The notes under the pieces: generated by a model
What the model saw: the letters and a program-made list of their open reading frames with translations, nothing else
Database searches by the model: none
What the model was told of the DNA's origin: nothing
From: a virus
Reading direction: 5' to 3' (one strand)
IMG/VR virus record: IMGVR_UViG_3300034198_004611
Location: 1 to 45,959 of that record
DNA length: 45,959 bases
Shown here: positions 10,001 to 22,000 of the stretch, one piece after another
Numbering within the stretch: the first letter of the stretch is position 1
Layout: each line of letters starts with the position of its first letter
Position numbers and translations under genes: made by a program

Positions 10001-13000
10001 TAATCACTCCTTTGTTAAACGCTCCGGCACCACCGCCTCCTCCAAGTAGTAAACCTTCTTTTGTAAAGAAAGGTATATTTACAGTTACTCCTGCTCAAGC
10101 AGCTGATAAAAAAGCTACTATAAAAGCAAGTATAGCTACACAGTATATAGGATTTGGAGAAGGCATTCCAAATAGTTCTACAGAATTATACAGACAACAA
10201 GCCGGCCAATATGCTAACACAGGAAATTATTCAAGCAGTGATGTAATATTTGTATCTATAGGTGGTAAAAGAGGTACTGAACAACAACAAAAAACACAAC
10301 AAGATAGAACTATTCAAGAGGCATTAAAAGCAATTGAAGCCGGCTCTACTTTAATTACAGATAATAGAGACTACATAAACTCTAGTACGTATAACACTGG
10401 AGAAAAACGATTGTATAAAAACTTAGAAGCTAAAGGTTACAACTACTCAGAAGTAACTATTGACGGACAAACATTAGGTGTATGGACTAAAAATAATACT
10501 GTTGTGCCAGCGCCTCCTAGTGCTGCGCCAGTGGGACCAACTTTACTTGCTATCAAAGTACCAGAAGGAACTAAAAGAGTAAAAGCTTCTGAGCGTACTT
10601 CTGAAGATATTGAAGCAATAAAAAGCGTAATCCAAAGAAGATGGGTTGATGAAGCGTTAGCTAATCCTGACAAGCAGTACAAAGTAGGGTACGAAAACCC
10701 TAACAAGAACAAGTATCAAGATGACTACGGGTTCTATGTTAAAGAGTACGCTGAGTACTTAGATGACATTAGACTTGAGATGGGTGAAGACTTTCCTACA
10801 AACCTTACTTTCTTTCCGGCGTTTGAGTTTGCAATGAATTCTAATCCTGCTCGTTTAATGAAAGTGTTCAGTTCTAGAATTGAAGAGTTACAAAAAAGAA
10901 AAGAAGATTTAAACGTAGACCCATTAATAAATGCTGAGATTGCTGCAAGAATGGAAGTAGTTGTTGTAGATTCAAACGGAACTACTTTAAGTTACTTTAC
11001 AAAAGATCACGGAGGGAATGCGCAAAAAGAAGTAACAGATACTATACTTTCTGCAATGTACACAAAGTACTTAAGTACTACTGTACCTCCTTCGGTCGAT
11101 ACATTGTTTGAAGAAGGGTTGAAGACTATTGTAAGGGCTCAGATTGAGGCAAAGAAAAAAGGAGATACTAAACGTGAGACTTTGTGGGGTGACGTAAGAC
11201 GTTCATTTGCTTTTAAAGATGACCGAGTTTCTTTTATGTCTTTAATGCTTAATCATTTTGAAGCCTTAGGATTTAGTATTGATAGAAAAGCTAAAAACGG
11301 TTTACTGTCTAAGTACGATAAACTTAAAAACGACACAAGCATTTTAGAGAAAGTAACTGAAACAGTTTTACAAGTTGACTTAGTAGAGGGAGACTATAAC
11401 CTAGTACTAGAAGAAAGTGGAGACGATATTAACTTTGATCAATCAAGAGGTACTTCTTTAAAAGATTGGTCAGACTCTGCGTTTGAACAAGACCCTAGAA
11501 CTACTGCCGGCGCAAGACTTAAGATGTGGTTAAGTACTCAATACCGTAAGCAGAAGGCTACTTACAGAATACTAGATGACAGTACTGGAATACCAATGCC
11601 TCCTGGTTCTGTAGACATTACAGAAAAGATTCCTTCTATGGAATGGTTAACTGGTTTAAAACTTGGACAACAACTTCAAATAGCTTTTGCTTTGAATGGA
11701 AAACAGTGTAGTCACAAAACACTTGGGCCACAGATTCAAGAGTACTTTGATACAATGCATCCAACTGTACCTGTATTAAACAGTTTAGGAATGCAAAGCT
11801 TAGTTCAGTTTGACACTTTGTTAGCGTCTATACTTGATGAACTTTCTTCTACTCCTGACATGACTCTTGAGTTAGCTATAAGCAAATTAAAAGGAAGTGG
11901 AAACTCTGACTTGTTTGAGACTGGAACCAGATTAGAAAAAGCTTCAGAAAGAGATCAGAATGAATTTTTAAAAGTAACTAACCTTCAGTACGTGAAAGGT
12001 GTTGTTATTAAAGCTAACCCTAAGAAAGATGACAAAGGCCAAGAATACCATCAAGTACGTGTAATCGAAGCGCAACAGTTTGGACAACGTCAGACTGTTA
12101 TTAAAAAGTGGAAAGAAAGAAATGCCCTTAGTGCTGTAGTTAAAAAGAGAGCTGACGGTAGCAGAACTATTGATTTAGATAGAACAACAAAACAAGTAGA
12201 AGCTATTAAAGTACTTGCAATGCTAAGTAGTATCCCTACAAAAGAATACGTAAAAGGCCAAACAGTTGAAGAGAAGAAAGCAGCTGAAGAGTTGTACTTA
12301 GCAAACATGCAGGTATTCTTAAATGCTTTAGATAGTGCTCTTAACCTAAACAGAGAATACTTCAGTGGTATAACTGCTCAAATGTTAGTAGAAGATGAGT
12401 TAGGTAAAGTACTAGAAGGCGCTAAGAAAAGAGATTTCTCATCTAAAAGAAGTCTACAAGGTAAGACGTTACAATTACTTTTTAGAGAACATGGTGTGGA
12501 TTTAAACGATGCTGCTATACAAGACTTAGTTGGTGTGTACATTAAACCTGGTAAAGGTAATGAGAAAGCTACTGTTACTGATAAAGTAGCTGAGTGGACT
12601 AAAGGTACTAAACTACAAGGTGATTGGTTAAGTCAGTATTCTTTTAGTCTAGAAGGAAAACCTAAAGGAATGTTCTCAGCTTTTTTTGGTAAAGCTGCAG
12701 GTTTATTTACTGACAAAGACTTAGATTTAAACGAAGAAGAACTTGAAGACCAAGTAATGGACAACAATCCATTGTACACAGAGACTACTACTATCAATGC
12801 ATTAGCTAACGTAGCTAGAAAGCACACAGAAAACTTACATACAAACTCTCACAAGAATGCAGAAAACAAAACAGTTTGGGACTACAGTCTAAACACTGCT
12901 TTAAGTAATGAGGTACAAAGATTTGTAAACAACTCAGAAGAGATGAGAAAAGTTTACTTTAAAACTCAATTGCTTTCGTACCAAGATGCTTCTGGAAATA

Positions 13001-16000
13001 TTGTTTCTGGTAACTGGCATTTAAACAGATTGTTAGAAAACAAAGACAAGTTTGGTATTACATTCTTAGAAGGATTAAACTACAACAACAGAAGTAAAGG
13101 AACTACACGTACTAACATGTCAGACCGTGAACAACTTCTTTCAGTTGCTGGTGCGTACTTTAATGAAGGAAGACCGTTTGCTAACATGGTTAGTTTAACT
13201 CACTCTGATAAAACAGTAACTCCTATTTTTACTGGTGTGCCTAAAATTAAAATAAGTGAAGTTGCTAACAATGGAGTAATTGGATTAAACGTACAAGAAG
13301 CTTTCTTTGAAGTCTTTATGGCTGAATACAGAAGAGCTTTACAAGTTCAAAGCATTCTAAAGAATGGTGACAGTACTGGCGATGCACAGTTAGATGCCGG
13401 CGGAACTAATTTCTTTTTCTTGCCTTTGTTTAACAAAGAAAGCATGAGAGTTTTTGGGACTGAACAAATGTTGTATGCTGAAGACGGTTCTTTATTAGAA
13501 ACTATTGGCAACAACAAACCATTATTCCTTGAGTTAATTTCAAACTTCTTAAGAGATGAGATTAAAAAAGAAAGTGAAAAATGGGCTGAGTTAGGTATTG
13601 AGTACAAACATCTTGATAGGTCATATCAAAAATCTATGCAAAACGATTTGGATAACACTCCTAATTTTGGTAAATTGAACGACCTTGTTTACAGAAAACA
13701 AAACACTAAGGTTGAAGAACGTAACCAAATAATCTATAACAATGCTATTAAAGAGTTTACTTTAAACACTTTGTTGTGGAATATGAACAGTACTATGTTG
13801 TTTACTGGTGACCCTGCTCAAAACTGGAAGCCTTCTAAAATAGCTAGTGCAACTGAAGCCGACAACATTAATAGTACTTTTTCAGAGTTTGCAAAACGTT
13901 TGGCTAAAGACATTGCTCCTGGTCAGACATTAAACTTTACTAAACCTACGTTTAGAACATTAACTATTGCTGACGTAAAAGAAAAGTACGAATACATTAC
14001 TAAGTTTGGAGGAAACATAGAAGACTCTAATGCTGGAGATGCCCAAGAGTTTACTACAGTACAAGAACACCTTGACGTAATGTTAGCAGGTGGTCTAATA
14101 GAAAAAGATTTGTACAATGAGCTTTCTGGTATTGCTAAAGGAGAAGACTATGAGTTTACTGATGCTCAGTTAGATCAAATGATGCAACCAATGCAAGCTA
14201 TGAAGCCTGTATACACTGGGTTTAGAGACCCATCAAATGGTTTTAGAATGTATGACTACATCAAAACATCTTCTTACCCATTACTTCCTCAGTTTACAAA
14301 AGGCTTAGAGATAGACAAAGTACGTCAGATGATGGAGAAAGGTAACATCCAACGTATTGTATTTGAGTCAGGTAGAAAGATGGGAGGCCCTACTAATAAA
14401 ACTAAATTGTTTAAAGCAAACAAAGACGGTGTAATAGAATTTACTAATCCAGATGCTTCTGAGTTAGAGAGTTCTGTACAAACTTTAGATAGAAAGAATT
14501 TCCGTATTCAACAAGACGTACCTTATGATAGAGACAAAGAGGCTATTAAAGTAGTTTCTCAAATGAACAAACTAATTGTAGAAAGCATTGGAGACTTTAA
14601 TGACTTTGACATAGAAGGTTTTGGTAAAGGTAAGAGCGGTAAACAAGTTAGAGAGTACAAAGAAAGTATCAAAAGAAAAATGATTCAGTACAATCTAAAA
14701 ACCTTAAAGCAAAAACTTGGGATACAAACTGGTGCTGATGGAACTACTTCTCCTTTAGACAGGAAAAAGATACTAAACTTAATGATTGAAGAAGCTAAAA
14801 GTAGAGGGTACTCTACTAATGACCTTGTTTTAATCGAACGTCTTATAGAGTACAAGGATGACAGTGGAAGAATTGTAGACACTGATTTTGACTTTCCTTT
14901 ATTCTTACACCCTGCAGTAGAGAAGTTTGAAAGCCTTTTAATGTCAATTGTTAGAAAGGTTACTGAGTTCAAAATGCCAGGTAAATCTTACGTACAAGCT
15001 GCTTCTGTAGGTTACAATAGAGTAATTAAAGAAGGTGAAGTTGACTCTAGAGGTATGATTTACGTAGCGGGTTATGATAGTTCACAACCTCTTAGACACA
15101 TGCAAGTTGTTGACGGCGTAGTAAAACCAGCTCAAGTATTAGCGCCATTCAACTTTTATGGTAAAGATGCAGAAGGAAATGACATCAAGTACAAAATAAC
15201 TGACTTCTTAAAAGAAGGTACAAACGAGTTAGACACTGATAGAGTACCAAAAGAATTCTTACAATTAATAGGAGCTCGTATTCCAAACCAAGGTCATAAC
15301 TCTATGATTGCAATGGAGATTGTAGGATTTGTACCTGATTGGATGGGTGATACTCTTATAGTACCATCTGCAATCACTGGTCAAATGGGATCTGACTTTG
15401 ACGTAGATAAGTTATTCACATACAAAAGACCTTATACATTTGACGGTTCTACAGTAAAAAGAATTAACAAACAAACTAAAGAAGCATTTGCAGACGAGTA
15501 TGTTAATAATATAATAGAAGCTACACCTGAAGGAGAAACTCCTAGAGATGTTAGCCAAGACGAGATTGATGCAGAGTATGCTAAAGTTCCAGACACTAAA
15601 GAAAGTCTACAAGAAGATTACTTTAATGTACACTGGGGAGTTTTAACAAATAGAGACTTATATTCTAAAGTACTAAGCTCATTAGATAAACCCGACTTAG
15701 GTCAAGCCAATAAAAAGTTTGCTACCAATGATACAACTAGAGGTTCTTTCTGGAGCTCTAGAACACAACAAGAAATGTTCCAAGCTGGTAAAGATGCTAA
15801 AACTCTAGTAGGTCTTACATCTTTAGCTGTAACTTTTAACTCTGTACTTCAAGGTAAAGCCCTTCAATATGGAAGCTACACTAAAATAAAAGGAGGGTAC
15901 AAGAAAGATGTCAAGTACTTGAAACTAAATGGTATGGACTTCTCTTCTTTATCTGGTACTGGAACTATTGAAAGGGATGGAGTAACTTATTCTAAGCATG

Positions 16001-19000
16001 ACAATCAAACTATTTTTCAATCAGGTGCTGTAGATAATGCCAAAGACAGAACGTTAGACAACTTAAACATAACTATTGCAACGTATCCTGCTATACAAGT
16101 ACTTCACCAACTAGAAACTAATGATGGTGAAATCCTTACTACAGACTTTAGTACAGCTATGATGGTTCAAGAAATACTTTGGGAGTACTCTAAAGAAATG
16201 AGACAAGGTAATGACTCTATGAGTGACAGTTACACAAACGAATTGTCTCTTAAAGTACAAGACGAGTTGTATAAAAAGTATGCTACAGAATACTATGAGC
16301 TTACACAGAAAACTCCAGAGCCTAGTACTATACAATTGACTACAGAGCATTTAACAAAAGCTTGGGATACAAAAAACAAAGCTGTAAAAATAGACAAGTC
16401 TCGTAGTGCAGAAATGAAAAGAGAGACTTACTTGTTGACTCAACTAGCTACATTGAATGCGTTTGGAGAACTTTTAAAAATTGGTGAGAGACTTGGTCAA
16501 CTTCAAAAGACTTTAAATCAAGACACTAATGGAGCCGGTCCAAATGTATTGTATGCTTCTCAACAAATGGAAAACTTTACAAACATTAGCATACCTAATG
16601 AGTTTAAATCTATTATAAACGAAGAAAGTATTTTAAGTACTGGAAATGAGTTGTCGGAGCAGGCAGATACTTTCTTAAGTGTAATACCGTTAGCAATGAA
16701 CTTAGGAGAGAAAGTGTTTCCTCTAGAGTTAATGCAAAAACTAATTTCTACAGTTGCTTTAAACAGTAACATACAGTTGTCTGAGATGTCATTAGACACA
16801 CAAAGAAAAATAATTAGAGACTTACGCTCGGCTGTGTTGTCATCTTCTACAGTACTTGCTGAAGACCCAACTGCGGAAAGAGTTAACTTGTTGTATGGTA
16901 CTGAAACTACAGACTCTTTAGCGCTTAGATTAGACTCATACAAAGAAAGAAACCCAGGTAATTACTTCTTAGAAAGACTTCACACAAAAGTTAACTTAAA
17001 CGGAAAGGGCCCAGACTATGTAGAGTACGTAAATGCTACAGCAGTTCGTATGGATGAGGAACTAAATGTTTCAGACTTTATGAAACTAATAAACTCTGAA
17101 GATCCTGAAGCAAAAGAATTAGGTGATGACTTGGTAAAGTACGCTTTACTTTTAACTCCGCAAGCAGGACCAAAGTCTTTTATTAGCAAAGTACCTGCAG
17201 CTGTTTTATTAGGTACTAGATTCTCTGCTGAGATGAGAAATAGTACTCAGCAAATGGTAGATAGTGTAGAAGTATCAAGCGGCTTTATTGCTCAGTTGTA
17301 CCAACACAATCCTGATTTAGCTATGGAAGTTTCTGAAGAAGTAGTAAAAGCTAACAATCCTTTGTACAACATCCCAGACAGAACTTATCCTGAAGTACTT
17401 GAAGTAGATAGAACTAATACTAACTTAGAATTAGCTGACGGGTTTACTCCTTACATAAGATACTATGATAAAACAGAAGGTAAGGTAATTTTATACAAGT
17501 TGTTTTCTCAAAGCGACAAAGTAACCTACCAACGTATTGATATTTTAGGAGACAAGAATAGTGTAGAGTACGATTTAACAGTGTCAGGGAATAACTCTTC
17601 TATCTTTGTAAAGAACAAAGCCGGTTATAAATTTGGAGCAGAAGAAGCAAACATTAAACTTGCTACAGATGTAGAGAGAAACATTTCATTGGCAGCTGAT
17701 GAAGACAATGCATACACTCGTTGGGGTATACAACCAGACGGTGGTCTAGAGAACGTAAACTTTATGTTGACTCAGTTAAACAATGACCCTGCTGTTCCTA
17801 CATTCTTAAGAACTCTAGCTAATGTTTTAAGCAAGCAAGAAGGAAATGACCAAGAGGAAAATATGTTCAAAGCATTAGGTATTGATAGAGAGTTAAAAAT
17901 TAAAACTACTTTAGAAAACCAAGGATCAGCTGGGCAGTATGCTATTAATAACACTAAAACTACTTTAACTTTACAACGTCAATCAGATGTAGGAAAAGCA
18001 GCAACTGTATTAGTTCATGAAGTTATACACCAAAAGACTTCAATATTTACTGCATTACTTGGATGGGGAAAAAGTTTAAAAGCAGAGCAAATAGCTGAGT
18101 ATAGAAAACAATATCCAGAACTTTACAAAAAGTTTACAAGACTAGATGCTTTAAGATATGAAGCTTTAAAAGCTTTTGAAAAAGACTTAGAGTTAAATGG
18201 ATTGACACTGGAATCACTTGCAGCAATGAGGAAAGACGGTACTATGCCAAGTGGTACTATTCATAAAATAGGATACGCTTTAAGTAGTTTAGATGAGTTT
18301 ATTGCGCACATACAAACTGATCCAGATGTTATGAAGTTTTTAAACTCTGTAGAATCTACATCAGCTAGAACTTTCTTAGAAAGAGTATTAGATAGTTTCT
18401 TAGAATTGATTCAAGATGTAATGAATGCAATAGGTGGCATTAATGAGAAGTCTATTTTAAGAGAGGCCTTAAGCTTAGCGTATAATGTAACTAATCAAAC
18501 AGAATCAGAATTTTTACTGATTGAAAATAATTCAGTCAGTCCACAGACAGTAAACTTTAATACTGAGTCGAATGCTCTAAGCGTCCAACAAGTTGTCGAA
18601 GGTATATACGGAAAACAAACATCTTTAAGTACTGATGGAATTGGCCATCAATTAAATATCTTAAACCAAAGTAAAGCTGCTAAACCTAGTGCCGAACTTC
18701 AGAAAGTCTTGGATAAAATTCAAGTACAAATGAGAACGTTAGACGGCGTCTTATCTTCTCCAGTACGTTCTGCAGATGATAAAATCAGACGTAACCAAGC
18801 TTTAAGATTGTTTGAAGAAATTCAAGATGATTACAACCATTTGTCTACAACAAAAGACTTCATGGAATTGTCAGAGGTTGCAGACAAACAATTAGAATGG
18901 GTTAAGGCTACGTTAGCTAAACCAACAAATCATGTACAAGAAGTTATCATGGCTACAAGTATTTTAGATACCTGGGGTAACATCATGGACTTGTACGAAG

Positions 19001-22000
19001 AGAACTTTACTTTAGTTAATCCTGCTTTTCAAGAAGTTGTAAAGAACATTCAAAACAGTTCTGCACTTTTAATGGGGTCATTGAAGAATAGTACTTTAAA
19101 TACTTTAATTGCGGTTGGAGCAAGTAAAGGGTTGACTATTACTAAAGCTGATTTAGGCTCTAATATAAAAGACCTAAATGTTGCAGAACAACAAGCTCTT
19201 GCACTTTCTAGAGATACTAATAAAGTATCACAACTTGTAGCACTAGTTGGTCAGAATGCAGCTAACAATGCTCAGGAAGAACAGACAATGTTAAGAAACA
19301 AAATGAATAAAGTATTAACTCTTTTAGGTAATGACAAAGCAACTTACGCTAAGTTTATTCAAGAAAATGATACAGAGTCTGCTTTTGGTTTAGTACAAGA
19401 ACTACATCCTGACTGGTATTCAGCAGTTGCTTCAGCTAGTAAAGAGTTAAACAATACTTTGTGGTCATTAGACTCAAGAGCTTCTCTAACTTCTAAAGAT
19501 GCGAATGTAAGAAAGAAAGCTATTGCAGCTAGAAAAAAAGCATTAAAAGCTTTCTGGAGTTCAATGAGCAAAGTAGGTAAAGTAGTAGACTACACTAAGT
19601 TGTTTTCAATGGAAGGTATTTTGTTAACTACTCCTGAGGCTACAGCTGAATACAATGCTTTATTAGCTTTCACTGGAAGTAAGTCTGTAGTTGATGACAT
19701 AATTGAAGATGCTCAAAACAATGTTAAAAAGTATTATGAAGAGTACTTAGACAACATGTCTTCTATAGAAGTAAATACAAAACTTAGTCCGGAAGATAAC
19801 TTAAAAGTTATTTCTTCTTTGACTGCTGAAGAGAAATTACTTGACCCATTAGAACAGTTAAAAGTAATTAAACAAAGAACTGATTTAATGTTGGCTGAGC
19901 GAATCGATTACAGAAAAAGAACTTGGATTTCTAGAAACTCTCCGTTTGAGTTTATGGCAACAGTTAATCCTAAAGCAAGTGATGCAAAGTTTAGTCACTC
20001 AGGAAGATTTAAACCTTTATTTGTACCTAAAGCAGGTGACCAAATGTTTGACAAGAAGTACAAAGAATTAATGGCAGACCCTAAGTTAAAAGAAGCTTAT
20101 GATACTTTTGTAGAACTTTCTAAACTTTACAGATCTTACTTACCTCCTAAGGTTAGTTCTAAACTTCATGACAACTTCTTGCCGGTAATCAACATTCAGG
20201 ATGTCGCATCAATGTACAAGATGATTGGTGAATTAGGTTGGTCTAAAGTAGGTCAAGTATTCTTGAACAGTTTTACTGTAAGTAAGTTTGACGCAGACAG
20301 AAAAGAGTCTAGTGAAATTCCAATTAAGTTTACAGGCAGTGCACCTAGAGATCCAATAACTGGTAAAGTAGATTTTGAAAAAGTAAGTATTGACTTACCT
20401 AGAATTTTTGAGATGTTTGGAAATATTGCAATACATTACCGCCACATGTACCCTGCAAAAGAGTTTATTGACTTAGCTCAAAGAGTAATACAAAACGAAA
20501 GTAAGAAACGTCAAAACAGTGGAGAAGGAAGTTTGTCAAACCTAGAAGAGTTACTTAAGTTCTATAAAGACACTTTAGTTTACAAAAAACCTTTAGCAGT
20601 TGGAGGTGTAGCAAGTGAAGCTATCTATTCTCTTAATCCTTCTGAAAACAAAAGACTTAAAGAAAGAGTGTTTAACCTTAATCAAGAACTAAAAGAACTT
20701 GAAGCAGAAGAACAGATTAATCCAAACGTACTCTTAGACGATACACACAGTAATAAAAAGAAAGCTATTGTAGATGAGTTAGCGTTCATAGAATCTACAG
20801 CTAGGTATGCATCTCTTACTAAAGTAGGAGACACTCTAATTGGAATTAATCAGTTAAAAGCTATGTCTTACAATCCATTCTCAGCTGTGAGTAACTTCTC
20901 TTTTGGGTACATGTCTGGGTTTATACATGCAAGAGGCTTTAGAGCAGAAGACAAAGAAACAGGTGAGACGTCTGGAGACTATACTGCAGCTCAATTAAGA
21001 ATGGCTTACAGTTTAATGAAAGGTAACATTGCACGTTCTTGGGGTAGTATTTTTAACTTATCAGGTAGTGATACTGCTTTAAAATGTAAAGCAATCATAG
21101 AAAGAATAGGAATGGTTGATGCTTTGAGTGACACTACTTACGGTAAAACAAACTTAGAAAACTTCCAAAAGAAAGGATGGCAAAAAACTGTAGACCCGTT
21201 TGCTTGGCAAAAGTCTGGTGACTTTTTAACAAAAGGAGCAGTAATGATTGCTATGACTTTAAACAAACATGTAGAAGTAACTGAGAATGGTGTAACAAAA
21301 CGTATTCCTTTGTTTGATGCTTTAAGTATTGAAGCTAAATGGGATGTTGAAAAGTACGGGGAAAACGAAACATGGCAGTCAGATAAGGACATTGATAACC
21401 AAGTAGATTGGAATAAGTTCCGTAACAAAGTACGTAAAGTAGGTATCCTAGTTTTTGGTAACCAGGATAGAAACTCTCCTTTGATGGCTCGTAAAAATCT
21501 TATAGGCAGATTGATTAGTCAGTTCCGTTTAAGCTGGATACCAGAAGGGTTTAACACTAGATGGGGTAACGAATATGAAGATGCTGAGTTAGGTAGAACT
21601 GTTAGTGGACGTTACAGAACTATGTTTAACATGAAAGGGTTTGGAGTTCCAACTTTAATTCGCCAAGTTTTAAGTACTTTTAACGGGTCAGACGCTTTTG
21701 AAGGTGTAGAAACTAAGCAATGGGAAATAATTAATGGTGAAAAACGTCAAGTTTGGAAAACAATTCAAGCACATGAGAAAGAAAACATGAGACGTAACCT
21801 TGCTGGTATGACTTACACTGCAGCAGTACTTGCTACGTTGGCTATTCTTAGAGCTGGATTACCTGATGAAGAAGAGATGAGACGTAGAAAAAGAATGGGA
21901 ATAGCTCCAAACACTGGGCAAAGAATGTTAATAAATATGTTGTATCGTATGCAACAAGATTTACAATTCTATTCTAATCCTTTTGTAATGGATCAAATAG

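Noticed and set aside
16560-16943. Minus-strand frame of 127 codons inside the giant gene
   Set aside because: Antisense shadow in the polymerase gene, with Cys/Ser-rich composition typical of such frames.
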